A stretch of 64,000 nucleotides of DNA from Bradyrhizobium sp. WSM471 (lineage in GTDB: Bacteria; Pseudomonadota; Alphaproteobacteria; Rhizobiales; Xanthobacteraceae). A model generated the notes under the pieces. That model saw only the letters and a list, made by a program, of their open reading frames with translations, made no database searches and was not told where the DNA came from. The DNA is taken from assembly GCF_000244915.1 (NCBI RefSeq), contig NZ_CM001442.1:3348001-3412000 (forward strand), written 5' to 3'. A program made the position numbers and the translations under genes. Positions 52,853 through 63,493 of this stretch are shown piece by piece (within the stretch, counting starts at the first letter, position 1; each line of letters starts with the position of its first letter).

Positions 52853-53725
52853 ATGGCAACCCGGCAGACGCAGCTTCTCGCACGGACGCTCCTGACGCCG
52901 GCGGTCGGGCTGCTGTTCATCTGGATGATCGTCCCGCTCGCGCTGACGCTCTATTTCTCGACGCTTCACTACAGCCTGCTGGATCCCGGCTCGGAATCAT
53001 TCGTCGGGCTGGAAAATTTCCGCTACTTCCTCACCGATCCCGCGTTTCTCGCCTCCCTCCAGAATACGCTGGTGCTGGTCGGCTCGGTGCTGGCGCTGAC
53101 AGTCCTGCTCGGAATTCCGCTGGCGCTGTTGCTCGACCAGCCCGTGATCGGCCTGAACATCGTGCGGCTGATGGTGATCGCGCCGTTCTTCGTCATGCCG
53201 ACGGTGAGCGCACTGGTCTGGAAGAACCTGTTGATGCATCCGGTGTCCGGGCTGTTTGCCTGGATCGCGTCGCTGTTCGGCTTGACGCCGATCGACTGGT
53301 TTACCGACGCGCCGCTGCTCGCGGTGATCCTGATCGTGTCCTGGCAATGGCTGCCGTTCGCCACGCTGATTTTGCTCACTGCGATGCAGTCGCTCGACGA
53401 GGAGCAGAAGGAAGCCGCCGAAATGGACGGCGCCAGCGCGGTCTCGACCTTCATCTACATTACGCTCCCGCACCTCGCGCGTCCCATCACGGTGGTGATC
53501 CTGATCGAGACGATCTTCCTGCTCACCGTCTTTGCCGAAATTTACGTCACCACGGGTGGCGGCCCAGGACTGTCGACCACCAACATCGCTTTCCTGATCT
53601 ATTCGCAGGCACTGATCCAGTACGATGTCGGCACCGCCTCGGCGGGCGGCCTCGTCGCTGTCGTGATCGCCAACGTCGTAGCCTTCTTCCTGGTCCGCAT
53701 CGTCGGCCGCAACCTGGAGGCATGA
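52853..53725 (+). CDS. smoF: Polyol ABC permease 1 (SmoF type)
   Basis: 290 residues, six transmembrane segments, EAA loop AAEMDGASAVSTFIYITLPHLARPI. ATG 52853 has GGAGAAG at proper spacing; an in-frame ATG at 52817 lies inside the preceding hairpin and is less likely. MalF/SmoF family. Confidence 0.88.
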   Translation: MATRQTQLLARTLLTPAVGLLFIWMIVPLALTLYFSTLHYSLLDPGSESFVGLENFRYFLTDPAFLASLQNTLVLVGSVLALTVLLGIPLALLLDQPVIGLNIVRLMVIAPFFVMPTVSALVWKNLLMHPVSGLFAWIASLFGLTPIDWFTDAPLLAVILIVSWQWLPFATLILLTAMQSLDEEQKEAAEMDGASAVSTFIYITLPHLARPITVVILIETIFLLTVFAEIYVTTGGGPGLSTTNIAFLIYSQALIQYDVGTASAGGLVAVVIANVVAFFLVRIVGRNLEA

Positions 53726-53728
53726 GAC

Positions 53729-54559
53729 ATGGCGCGGATGGCGACGAGGCAGCGGGTGGTGGTCTCGACGATCGGGGCGTGGTTCTTCGGCTTCCTGATC
53801 TTCTTTCCGATCCTCTGGATGGTATTGGCGAGCTTCAAGACCGAACTTGAGGCCTTCGCGATTCCGCCGTCCTTCCTGTTCTTCCACTGGACCACCGAGA
53901 ACTACGCAACGGTTCAGGAGCGCAGCGACTATTTCCTCCACGCGATGAACTCGATCATCATCGCCGGCGGTTCGACGCTCATTGCGCTATTGATCGCGAT
54001 CCCTGCGGCCTGGTCGATGGCGTTCTCGCCGACCAAGCGCACCAAGGACATCCTGCTCTGGATGCTCTCGACCAAGATGATGCCACCGGTCGGCGTGTTG
54101 GTGCCGATCTACCTGATCTACAAGTCCTTCGGCCTGCTCGATTCCCGCATCGGCCTGGTTTTCATCCTGTGCCTCGGAAACTTGCCGATCGTGATCTGGA
54201 TGCTCTTCACCTATTTCAAGGAGATCCCGCGCGACATCCTGGAAGCCGCGCGCATGGACGGCGCCACCATCGGCCGCGAGCTGGTCTATGTCCTGACGCC
54301 GATGGCGATCCCGGGGCTTGCATCGACCATGCTGCTGAACCTGATCCTTGCCTGGAACGAGGCGTTCTGGACGCTCAATCTGTCGACCTCGAACGCTGCG
54401 CCGCTCACCACGTTCATCGCGTCCTATTCGAGCCCGGAAGGGCTGTTCTGGGCAAAGCTGTCGGCGGCGTCGACGCTGGCGATTGCGCCCATTCTCGTCC
54501 TCGGTTGGTTCAGCCAGAAGCAGCTCGTGCGCGGGCTCACCTTTGGCGCGGTAAAGTAG
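53729..54559 (+). CDS. smoG: Polyol ABC permease 2 (SmoG type)
   Basis: 276 residues, six transmembrane segments, EAA loop [28 protein letters not shown]. MalG/SmoG family. Starts three bases after the first permease stop. The block [31 protein letters not shown] is typical of polyol transporters. Confidence 0.9.
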   Translation: MARMATRQRVVVSTIGAWFFGFLIFFPILWMVLASFKTELEAFAIPPSFLFFHWTTENYATVQERSDYFLHAMNSIIIAGGSTLIALLIAIPAAWSMAFSPTKRTKDILLWMLSTKMMPPVGVLVPIYLIYKSFGLLDSRIGLVFILCLGNLPIVIWMLFTYFKEIPRDILEAARMDGATIGRELVYVLTPMAIPGLASTMLLNLILAWNEAFWTLNLSTSNAAPLTTFIASYSSPEGLFWAKLSAASTLAIAPILVLGWFSQKQLVRGLTFGAVK

Positions 54560-54575
54560 GAAGGGCTGCCGGATC

Positions 54576-55583
<1,008 letters not shown>

Positions 55584-55622
55584 CAAGAACCGGCAAAAAA
55601 GACAAGAATCGGAAAGAACAAC

Positions 55623-56396
55623 ATGTACCTGGAAAAATTCAAGCTGAACGGGAAGACGGCGTTCATCACCGGCGGCGGGCAGGGCATCGGGCTCGCCTGC
55701 GCGGAAGCGCTGGCTGAAGCCGGCGCCAGGGTGGTCATCGGCGATCGTGACAGCAAGGTCGCCGATGATGCGAAAGCCAGCCTGAAAGCGAAGGGCTACG
55801 ACATCGAGACGGCGATCATGGACGTCACCGATACCAAGCGCGTGGCGGAAGTGGCCAACGACCTCGTTGCCCGCCATGGCAAGGTCGACATCCTCGTCAA
55901 CAACGCCGGCATCGCCCGCAGCGAGACACCCGCCGAGACCGTGACCGACGAGCACTGGCTCAATGTGATCGACGTCAATCTCAACGGCACCTTCTGGTGC
56001 TGTCGTGAGTTCGGCAAGCACATGCTCAAGGCGAAGAGCGGCGCCATCGTCAATGTCGGATCGATGTCCGGCTTCATCGTCAACAAGCCGCAGGAGCAGT
56101 CCTTCTACAATGCGTCCAAGGCCGGCGTGCACCATCTGACGAAATCGCTGGCCGCCGAATGGGGCGCGCGCGGCATTCGCGTCAACGCGGTGGCGCCGAC
56201 CTACATCGAGACGCCGCTCAACGCCTTCGTGAAGAGCAATCCGAGAATGTACGACGCCTGGATCGGTGGAACCCCGATGGCGCGGATGGGGCAGGTCGAG
56301 GAGATCGCCTCGGTGGTGCTGTTCCTCTCGTCCGAGGCCGCGAGCCTGATGACCGGCAGCATCGTGCTGGTGGATGGCGGCTACACTTGCTGGTAG
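55623..56396 (+). CDS. SDR-family polyol dehydrogenase
   Basis: 257 residues. Cofactor motif TGGGQGIG at 16-23, Asp at about 41-42 (GDRDS) favouring NAD+, NNAG at 93-96, catalytic Ser147/149, Tyr162, Lys166. It would oxidise the imported polyol to a ketose. The next gene is a pentulose kinase, so a pentitol such as ribitol, arabitol or xylitol is the best guess; sorbitol or mannitol remain possible given the SmoE-type importer and fructokinase-like gene. Confidence 0.85.
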   Translation: MYLEKFKLNGKTAFITGGGQGIGLACAEALAEAGARVVIGDRDSKVADDAKASLKAKGYDIETAIMDVTDTKRVAEVANDLVARHGKVDILVNNAGIARSETPAETVTDEHWLNVIDVNLNGTFWCCREFGKHMLKAKSGAIVNVGSMSGFIVNKPQEQSFYNASKAGVHHLTKSLAAEWGARGIRVNAVAPTYIETPLNAFVKSNPRMYDAWIGGTPMARMGQVEEIASVVLFLSSEAASLMTGSIVLVDGGYTCW

Positions 56397-56434
56397 GCTT
56401 GCGTCAAAACTGACGAGAGCTTCCGGGGGCGACA

Positions 56435-58081
56435 ATGCCGCGAGCGTATATCGGCGTCGATGTAGGGACCACGAGCGCGCGGGCAGGGGTGTTCGACGAG
56501 GCGGGCACCTTGCTGGCGATCGCACGGCATCCGATCAGGATATGGCACGAGGCGGGTGACATCGTCGAGCAGTCGTCCCAGGATATCTGGGACGCTTGCA
56601 CGGCGTCGGTACGGGCCGCGATGGCGGAAGCTGCGATCGCGCCCGGCAGCGTCGGCGGTATCGGTTTCGACGCTACCTGCTCCCTCGTGGTGCTCGACCG
56701 GCAAGGCGAGCCGCTCACTATCAGCACCTCCGGCGACCGGCAGCGCAACGTCATCGTCTGGATGGATCACCGCGCCACGGCCGAGGCGCGGCTGATCAAC
56801 GAGACCGGTGACGCCGTGCTGCGCTATGTCGGCGGCTCGATCTCGCCAGAGATGGAAATGCCGAAACTGCTGTGGCTGAAGCGGCATATGCGCGCGAGCT
56901 TCGACGCTGCAGGGCACTTTTTCGATCTGGCAGACTACTTGACCTGGCGCGCCACCGGTTCGCTGCAACGCTCGACCTGCACCGTCACCTGCAAATGGAA
57001 CTATCTCGCCCATGACGGCGGCGGCTGGAGCGCGCCATTCTTCAAGCGGATCGGCCTGTCGGACTTCGTCAACGAGAAATACGCCCGCATTGGCACCGAG
57101 ATCGTCGCGCCCGGCACGCGGCTCGGCGCCGGTCTAACCGGTACGGCAGCTGCCGATCTTGGCTTGTCACCGGGCACACCGGTCGGAGCGTCCCTGATCG
57201 ATGCCCATGCCGGCGGCATTGGCGCAATCGGCGGCCGCGACGGATCGGGCGGGATGAGCGACGTTGGCGACCGTCTCGCCTACATCATGGGAACGTCGGC
57301 CTGCATCATGGCGACGACGAAAGAACCGTGCTTCGTGCCGGGCGTGTGGGGTCCTTATTACTCCGGCATGGTGCCGAATTTCTGGCTTAACGAGGGCGGG
57401 CAGTCGGCTGCGGGCGCCGCGATCGACCATCTTCTCAAATCGCATCCCGGCCACGCCGAGGCGAGCGCGGCCGCGCGCCACGAGGGTCTCGACCTCATCG
57501 AGTTCCTCGAACGCCGCATCATCGCGCGCGCCGGCGGCGCCAGCCGCGCCGCGCTGCTGGCCCGCGATGTCCATGTGCTTCCCGAGTTCATCGGTAACCG
57601 CTCGCCCTATGCCGACCCTGAAACGCGCGCGGTAATCGCAGGCCTCGATCTCGACACCGACATCGCCTCGATGGAGCGGCTCTTCGTCGCTGGCCTCTGC
57701 GGTCTCGCCTATGGGCTTGCCGAGGTGATCGAGGCCTTTGCCGCGCATGGCGTCCACTCCAGCATCATGATCATGGGCGGCGGCGCAAGCCGCAGTCCGC
57801 TGGTGCGGCAGATCATGGCCGATACAACCGGCCTCACCGTGGCGCTGCCGCAGACCGGGGAGCCGGTGCTGCTCGGCGCTGCCATGCTCGGCGCGATCGC
57901 CGGTGGCGCCTACGCCTCGATCGGGGAGACCATGGCAAAGATGTCGGCGCTGGGACGGAAGAGCGAGCCGACCACGCCCGACATCGCCGCCTTCCACGCC
58001 CGCAAGCGCGAGGTCTACAGATTGCTGCGCGAGGTCGATCGCGGCAGCCGCGCCGCGATGCGTGGAATGGCCGGAGGTTGA
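56435..58081 (+). CDS. FGGY-family pentulose kinase (ribulokinase-like)
   Basis: 548 residues, longer than xylulokinase and matching the FGGY pentulose-kinase subgroup that includes D-ribulokinase. ATP-site motif YIGVDVGTTSARAGVFDEAG at 5-24, GFDATCSLVVLD, DHRA, CTVTCKWNY, and C-terminal IMIMGGGASRSPLVRQIMADTTG. It phosphorylates the ketose made by the SDR enzyme. Overlaps no neighbour; 38 bp after the dehydrogenase. Confidence 0.87.
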   Translation: MPRAYIGVDVGTTSARAGVFDEAGTLLAIARHPIRIWHEAGDIVEQSSQDIWDACTASVRAAMAEAAIAPGSVGGIGFDATCSLVVLDRQGEPLTISTSGDRQRNVIVWMDHRATAEARLINETGDAVLRYVGGSISPEMEMPKLLWLKRHMRASFDAAGHFFDLADYLTWRATGSLQRSTCTVTCKWNYLAHDGGGWSAPFFKRIGLSDFVNEKYARIGTEIVAPGTRLGAGLTGTAAADLGLSPGTPVGASLIDAHAGGIGAIGGRDGSGGMSDVGDRLAYIMGTSACIMATTKEPCFVPGVWGPYYSGMVPNFWLNEGGQSAAGAAIDHLLKSHPGHAEASAAARHEGLDLIEFLERRIIARAGGASRAALLARDVHVLPEFIGNRSPYADPETRAVIAGLDLDTDIASMERLFVAGLCGLAYGLAEVIEAFAAHGVHSSIMIMGGGASRSPLVRQIMADTTGLTVALPQTGEPVLLGAAMLGAIAGGAYASIGETMAKMSALGRKSEPTTPDIAAFHARKREVYRLLREVDRGSRAAMRGMAGG

Positions 58082-58086
58082 AACGG

Positions 58087-59022
58087 ATGTTGATTTCCTG
58101 CGGCGACGCGCTGATCGATTTCGTCCCGACGCGGAACACCGACGGGCGCGAAGCGGTGATGCCGGCGGTCGGCGGCTCCTGCCTCAACGTCGCAATCGGC
58201 ATGGCGCGGCTCGGCGCGCCGACCGGCTTTGTCGGTGGGATCTCGACGGACATGTTCGGGCGCATGATCGCCGACCACGCCGCTGCCTCCAATGTCGAGC
58301 TCGCGCTCGCCACCCGCAGCGAACACCAGACCACGCTCGCCTTCGTTCGCATCGTCGCCGGCGAGTCGCATTACGCCTTCTACGACGCCGAGACCGCGAC
58401 GCGGAATTGGACCTACCGGCGCGGCTCCATTCCATTCGCGACCGTCGAAGCGCTCCATGTCGGCTCGACCACGCTCGTCAATGACCAGGGCGCGACCGAG
58501 ACCAGGGCCCTGATCGCGGGCGCACGAGCGTCCTCGACGATCTCCTTTGATCCGAACTGCCGGCCCAACCTCGTGAAGGACAGGCCGGCTTATCTCGCCC
58601 GCATGACCGAGTTTGCGGCCAGCGCCGATCTCATCAAGATGTCGGACGTCGATTTTGCCTATCTGTTCGCCGACGAGCCGTATCACCAGCGAGCGAGCAC
58701 GCTGCTCGCACGCGGCGCGAGCCTCGTCGTCATCACCCGTGGGGACAACGGTGCGATCGCGTGGCATGCGGGGGCAGGGCAGATCGAGGTCGCCGCCCCC
58801 AAAGTCGTGGTCGCCGACACCATCGGCGCAGGTGACAGTTTTCAGGCGGCGTTGTTGTTCGCCCTGCACAAGCAGGGACGTCTCGCCCGACAGCAACTGA
58901 AGGATATCGGCGCAGACGAGCTTCGCCGCGCGCTGACCTTTGCCGCCAACTGCGCCGGGCTGACCTGCACCCGCCCGGGCGCCGATCCGCCCTGGAGCCA
59001 CGAGATTAGTTGGAGCTCGTAG
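58087..59022 (+). CDS. PfkB-family sugar kinase (fructokinase-like)
   Basis: 311 residues. N-terminal ISCGDALIDFVPT, GGSCLNVAIGMARLG near 38-52, and the anion-hole/catalytic block DTIGAGDSFQAALLF with catalytic Asp250. The sequence is of the fructokinase/2-keto-3-deoxygluconate kinase branch. ATG 58087 lies five bases after the FGGY stop. A second kinase in the locus suggests that more than one ketose product is handled. Confidence 0.85.
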   Translation: MLISCGDALIDFVPTRNTDGREAVMPAVGGSCLNVAIGMARLGAPTGFVGGISTDMFGRMIADHAAASNVELALATRSEHQTTLAFVRIVAGESHYAFYDAETATRNWTYRRGSIPFATVEALHVGSTTLVNDQGATETRALIAGARASSTISFDPNCRPNLVKDRPAYLARMTEFAASADLIKMSDVDFAYLFADEPYHQRASTLLARGASLVVITRGDNGAIAWHAGAGQIEVAAPKVVVADTIGAGDSFQAALLFALHKQGRLARQQLKDIGADELRRALTFAANCAGLTCTRPGADPPWSHEISWSS

Positions 59023-59028
59023 GCCGCG

Positions 59029-59922
59029 TCACATCCGCGCGACCGCCTTCTCGGCACATTTCAGGAAGGTGCGGATCAGCGGACTCTGGGAGTCGCGCCG
59101 CCAGCAGACCGCGATGTCGATGGAATCGGTCGCATCCCGCAGCGGCCGGAATACGACCCCGCGCGGCGCGCCGAGCTGGGCGCAGGCGGGCAGGATGGCC
59201 AGGCCTTCACCGGCGAGAACCAGGCTCATCGCCGAATGCACCGTCTCCACCCGGCTCGCAATCGGCATCACGATCTGATGCCGCCGCAGCAGGGCCGCGA
59301 CTGCGGAGGAGGAGGGGTCCCGCTCCGGCGGCGGCAGCGCGATCAGCGGACGGCCCTGTAGTCGTGTCATTGGCACCGCGCTCAGGCGCGCAAGCGGCGA
59401 ACGGTTTGGCACCGCCAGCATGAACGGCTGCGCGCCGATTCGGGCCACCTGAATCTCGGGATGGTTGATGGCTGGCATGCACAGCGCGGCGGTGACGCTG
59501 CGGTCGAGCAGACGCGGCTCGCGCGTCGTGGCACTGAGCTCGGCGAAATCGAGATCGACGCCGGGAATGGATCGCCGCAACTCCGGGATGAGACGCGGCA
59601 GCATCGCGTTCGCCAGCACGAACATGTAGCCGACGGACAGCCGACCACGGCTGCCGGCCGCGACCGCGCGCGCGGCTTCGATGCCGTCGGCTGCCAGCGC
59701 CAGCGCCTCGCCGGCGCGCGCCAGCAGCGCCTGGCCCGCTTCGGTCAAATCCATGCCGCGCGTGCCACGGCGGAACAGCGGCGCGCCGACCTCGGCCTCC
59801 AGCTTGCGGATCTGGACCGAGAGCGGCGGCTGCGCCATCCGCAGCCGCTCGGCAGCCTTGCCGACACTGTGCGCCTCGGCGACGGCGACGAAATAGCGGA
59901 GCCGGCGAAGATCCATTGGCAT
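59029..59922 (-). CDS. LysR-family transcriptional regulator
   Basis: About 297 residues. N-terminal HTH (MDLRRLRYFVAVAEAHSVGKAAERLRMAQPPLSVQIRKLE), then the two-lobe effector domain (LSVGYMFVLANAMLPRLIPELRR...). Start may be ATG 59922 or 59916. Converges with the PfkB gene (6 bp) and is divergent from the amidase, its likely target. Confidence 0.9.
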   Translation of the reverse strand: MPMDLRRLRYFVAVAEAHSVGKAAERLRMAQPPLSVQIRKLEAEVGAPLFRRGTRGMDLTEAGQALLARAGEALALAADGIEAARAVAAGSRGRLSVGYMFVLANAMLPRLIPELRRSIPGVDLDFAELSATTREPRLLDRSVTAALCMPAINHPEIQVARIGAQPFMLAVPNRSPLARLSAVPMTRLQGRPLIALPPPERDPSSSAVAALLRRHQIVMPIASRVETVHSAMSLVLAGEGLAILPACAQLGAPRGVVFRPLRDATDSIDIAVCWRRDSQSPLIRTFLKCAEKAVARM

Positions 59923-59935
59923 ACCGAAAACGTAT
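59921..59935. promoter_or_regulatory. LysR-type recognition box
   Basis: ATAC-N7-GTAT, a perfect T-N11-A dyad, in the LysR-amidase divergent region. It overlaps the first LysR start codon, so it would serve autorepression while activating the amidase gene about 100 bp away. Confidence 0.5.
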
Positions 59936-60037
59936 GGGTTGGTGTGCAAAATCGTATTGGACGCCGAGTTAACAAAACTGTCATCCTCGCTGTCAATGCT
60001 ATCGGCCAACGGCGGCCGGCTTCGGAGCGATGTGACG

Positions 60038-61459
60038 ATGAACGGCGATCCTTGCCTGCTATCCGCAACCATGCTGCGCGGCCTCATCGCGACAAAGCAG
60101 ATCTCGCCCGTCGAGCTCACCCGTGCGGTGCTCGCCCGTGCCGAGGCGCTCCAGCCCGAGCTGAACTGCTTCATCACGATCTGCGGCGACGAGGCGCTTG
60201 CCGCCGCGCGCGAGGCCGAGCGCAAGCTGATGGCCGGCGAGCCGCTCGGCCTGCTGCACGGCATCCCCGTCACCGTCAAGGACATCGTCAACACCAGGGG
60301 CGTGAAGACCAGTTTCGGCGCCATTCCTTACAAGGACAATGTTCCGGACGAGGATGCCGTCGCGGTTGCGCGGCTCCGTGCGGAAGGCGCCATCCTGATC
60401 GGCAAGACCACCACGCCGGAATTCGGCAGCAAATGCTTGACCGACTCGCCGCTGTTCGGCCGCACCCGCAATGCGTGGAGCGCCGAGCGCTCGTCGGGCG
60501 GCTCCAGCGGCGGCGCGGCGGTGGCCGTGGCGAGCGGCATCGGACCGCTTGCGATCGCGACTGATGGCGGCGGCTCGACGCGAATTCCCGCCGCCTGCAA
60601 TGGTGTGGTGGGTTTGAAGCAGGGCAACGGCGTCATCCCGCACAGCCAGGCGCTGGACGTGTTCGGCAACCAGACTTATGTCACGCCGATGACGCGGACC
60701 GTCGCCGACACCGCGCTGATGATGCAGGCGATGGCCGGCGAGGATCCTTGCGATCCCTGGTCGATCGGCGTTCCCGTGCCGGACTTCATCGGCACGGCCG
60801 CCCCGCGCGGCGATCTGCGTGGGCAGAAAATCCTGTATTGTCTGTCGCCGCCCGGACGCCCTGTCTCTGCCGACGTCGCAGCCAGCTTCAAGGCGAGTCT
60901 CGATCGACTCACGGGCCTGGGTGCCGAGCTCGAGGAGTTTTCGGGCGAGGGGTTCGACATCGAGCCGATCTGGCGCGCCATCAACCACACGGTCTGGCGC
61001 ACGCGCTTTGCCAAACTCGCGGCCGAACATGGGGACCAGCTGAGCGAGGCCTTCCTCAAGCAGCTCGCGCTTGCCACCGACGTCAGCGGCGTCGCCTATC
61101 AGGAGGCGATGTTCGCGCGTACGGCGCTGTTCCGCCGGGTGCAATCCCTGCTTGCGCGCGGGCATCTCTTGGCCACGCCGACCATCACCCGTACGGCGCT
61201 GCCGATCAAGCAGGACCTGTTCGGCACCATCGAGATCGACGGGGCGCATTTCGACAGCATCCGGCCGCACTGGTTCCCCTGGACCATGCCGTTCAACATG
61301 ACCGGACACCCCGCGATCAGTCTGCCCTGCGGCTTCGGCCGCGACGGCCTGCCGATCGGCTTGCAACTCGTAGGCCGCTTCCGCAGCGATGCTGACTTGC
61401 TGCGCGTGAGCGCGCTGTTCGAGGCGTCGCAGGGCCTTCTGTCCCGCTGGCCCGGCTGA
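60038..61459 (+). CDS. Amidase-signature family hydrolase
   Basis: 473 residues. Catalytic Ser-cisSer-Lys triad: Lys81 (TVKDIV), Ser156 (GGSSGGAA) and Ser180 (GGSTRIPA). The upstream ATG is set by GGAGCG. Family members hydrolyse amides, including Glu-tRNA amidation, aryl amides and carbamates; this is not GatA, since gatB/gatC are absent. A peptide-type ABC importer follows, so it may act on imported amide-bearing compounds. Confidence 0.88.
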   Translation: MNGDPCLLSATMLRGLIATKQISPVELTRAVLARAEALQPELNCFITICGDEALAAAREAERKLMAGEPLGLLHGIPVTVKDIVNTRGVKTSFGAIPYKDNVPDEDAVAVARLRAEGAILIGKTTTPEFGSKCLTDSPLFGRTRNAWSAERSSGGSSGGAAVAVASGIGPLAIATDGGGSTRIPAACNGVVGLKQGNGVIPHSQALDVFGNQTYVTPMTRTVADTALMMQAMAGEDPCDPWSIGVPVPDFIGTAAPRGDLRGQKILYCLSPPGRPVSADVAASFKASLDRLTGLGAELEEFSGEGFDIEPIWRAINHTVWRTRFAKLAAEHGDQLSEAFLKQLALATDVSGVAYQEAMFARTALFRRVQSLLARGHLLATPTITRTALPIKQDLFGTIEIDGAHFDSIRPHWFPWTMPFNMTGHPAISLPCGFGRDGLPIGLQLVGRFRSDADLLRVSALFEASQGLLSRWPG

Positions 61460-61554
61460 GGTGAGGCACATGCTGCAAAGGACTTGTTTGCAAAGCACTT
61501 GCCTCCGGTGCCCGGACATGTTGATCGTGCTGCGAATGAGCCCTGAATCCGAGC

Positions 61555-61666
61555 GCGCATGAACGTATTTGTCCCAATGCGGCATGACGCCCGCAATCCC
61601 GTCGGTGTCGTCCTGGCTTTCGCCAGGACGACGTCGGAGCTCGTGAGCGCATGAGCGTATTTGTCC
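61555..61666. repeat. 20-bp direct repeat flanking a hairpin at the permease start
   Basis: GCGCATGAACGTATTTGTCC (61555-61574) and GCGCATGAGCGTATTTGTCC (61647-61666) differ at one base. Between them is a perfect 10-bp stem with a TTTC loop (61608-61631). The second copy contains the start codon of the ABC permease. The arrangement looks like insertion of a small palindromic element with duplication of its target. Confidence 0.6.
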
Positions 61667-62601
61667 TCCGACGTCTGCTGACCTTGCTGGCGACCCTGGT
61701 CGGCGCGTCCGTGATCATTTTCCTGGTGTTGGATGCTCTCCCGGGCAACGCCGCGCAGATGCTGATGGGCGCCGATGCCTCGGCCGACGCGGTGCGTGCG
61801 CTCACCGTCAAGCTCGGGCTCGACCAGCCGCTGGCGGTTCGCTATCTGCAGTGGATCAAGGGGCTGCTCGTCGGCGATCTCGGCAATTCCTATGTCTACG
61901 GCACGCCGGTCGCAAGCCTGATTGCGGAGCGGCTGGTGCTGACCATTCCGCTCGCGATGATGTCCATGCTGATCACCGTGACGCTGGCGCTGTCGGCCGG
62001 CATCTACACCGCCGCCAACCACAACAAGCTCGGCGACGTCGGCGTGATGTCGCTGACGCAGGTGGGCATCGCGCTGCCGAATTTCTGGTTCGCGATCCTG
62101 CTGGTGCTGTTGTTTTCGGTGCGGCTGCAATGGCTGTCCGCGGGCGGTTTCCCCGGTTGGGAGGACGGCATCTGGCTCGGAATCAAGTCGCTGCTGATGC
62201 CGGCGGTGTCGCTCGCGGTGGTGCAGGCCGCGATCCTCGCACGCGTCACGCGCTCGGCCGTGCTGGAAGTGCTGCGTGAAGACTTCGTCCGCACGGCGCG
62301 CGCAAAGGGCCTCGGCAAGCGCGAGGTGCTGTGGCGTCACGTGCTGCGCAACGCCATGATCCCCGTGATGACGGTGATGGGCCTGCAATTCGCCAATCTG
62401 CTCGCCGGCACCATCGTGATCGAGAACGTGTTCTATCTGCCGGGCCTCGGCCGCCTGATTTTTCAGTCGATCGCCAACCGCGACCTCATCGTGGTGCGCA
62501 ACTGCGTAATGCTGCTCGCGACTATGGTCGTCATCGTCAATTTCGTGGTCGACGTGCTCTATGCCTTCGTCGATCCCCGCATCAAGGTTCACGACCTGTG
62601 A
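61651..62601 (+). CDS. Di/oligopeptide-type ABC permease (DppB)
   Basis: 316 residues. N-terminal FVLRRLLTLLATLVGASVIIFLVLDALPGNAA is the DppB/OppB signature; six helices; EAA loop FVRTARAKGLGKREVLWRHVLRNAMIPVM. Partner of the DppC-type gene that overlaps it by four bases. The binding protein is not in the window. Substrates of this family include peptides, nickel, opines and amide compounds. Confidence 0.88.
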   Translation: MSVFVLRRLLTLLATLVGASVIIFLVLDALPGNAAQMLMGADASADAVRALTVKLGLDQPLAVRYLQWIKGLLVGDLGNSYVYGTPVASLIAERLVLTIPLAMMSMLITVTLALSAGIYTAANHNKLGDVGVMSLTQVGIALPNFWFAILLVLLFSVRLQWLSAGGFPGWEDGIWLGIKSLLMPAVSLAVVQAAILARVTRSAVLEVLREDFVRTARAKGLGKREVLWRHVLRNAMIPVMTVMGLQFANLLAGTIVIENVFYLPGLGRLIFQSIANRDLIVVRNCVMLLATMVVIVNFVVDVLYAFVDPRIKVHDL

Positions 62602-63491
62602 GCGCGCCGCTGACCACCCTGGTCGACGCGCCGGCCATCGCGCGCCCTCTGCCGGCCCGGACCTTCTGGCGCCGCGCGCTGCATCATCGCAGCTTCGTGC
62701 TCGGCGGCGCGCTGAGCCTGCTGGTTCTCGCCTCGGCGCTGCTGTCGCTGCTGTGGACGCCCTGGTCGCCTTATGAGATCGACATCGCGTCAAAGCTCCG
62801 GCCCCCCTCGGCCGCGCACTGGCTCGGCACCGACGTCTTCGGCCGCGACATCGTCTCGCTGCTCCTCGCCGGCGCCCGCTCCACCATCATGGTCGGCATC
62901 ATCGCGGTCAGCATCGGCCTCACCTTCGGCGTCTGTCTCGGCCTGATCGCGTCGGCCAAGCGCGGCTGGACCGAAGAGATCATCATGCGCTTCTCCGATT
63001 TCACCTTCGCCTTTCCGGCCGTGCTCTCCGCCATCATGCTCGCCGCGGTCGTTGGGCCGGGCATGGTGACCTCGATCGTCGCCATCGGCATCTTCCAGAT
63101 CCCGACGCTGATCCGGCTGACGCGCGGCTCGGCCAATGCGATCTGGGCGCGCGAATTCGTGCTGGCCGCGCGCGCGGCGGGGAAGGGCAAGTTTCGCATC
63201 ACCATCGAGCACGTGCTGCCCAACATCCTGTCGATCCTGATCGTGCAGGCGACGATCCAGTTTGCGCTCGCGATCCTTGCCGAGGCCGCCTTGTCCTATC
63301 TCGGTCTCGGCACGCAGCCGCCGCAGCCGTCCTGGGGACGGATGTTGAATGACGCGCAGACACTGCTGTTCCAGTCGCCGATGCTCGCGGTCTATCCGGG
63401 TGCTGCGATCGCGATCGCGGTGCTCGGTCTCAATCTGCTCGGCGACGGGTTGCGCGATCTGCTCGATCCACGACTGGCGCGGGAGCGATGA
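62598..63491 (+). CDS. Di/oligopeptide-type ABC permease (DppC)
   Basis: 297 residues, GTG start overlapping the previous stop. LGTDVFGRDIVSLLLAGARSTIMVG is the DppC/OppC block; EAA loop EFVLAARAAGKGKFRITIEHVLPNILSIL; C-terminal LGLNLLGDGLRDLLDPRL is diagnostic. Confidence 0.9.
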   Translation: MSAPLTTLVDAPAIARPLPARTFWRRALHHRSFVLGGALSLLVLASALLSLLWTPWSPYEIDIASKLRPPSAAHWLGTDVFGRDIVSLLLAGARSTIMVGIIAVSIGLTFGVCLGLIASAKRGWTEEIIMRFSDFTFAFPAVLSAIMLAAVVGPGMVTSIVAIGIFQIPTLIRLTRGSANAIWAREFVLAARAAGKGKFRITIEHVLPNILSILIVQATIQFALAILAEAALSYLGLGTQPPQPSWGRMLNDAQTLLFQSPMLAVYPGAAIAIAVLGLNLLGDGLRDLLDPRLARER

Positions 63492-63493
63492 CG

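Noticed and set aside
61099..62793. 564-codon minus-strand frame over the amidase end and DppB-type gene
   Set aside because: Spans two real genes and a non-coding repeat; His/Gln/Arg-rich shadow without recognisable domains.
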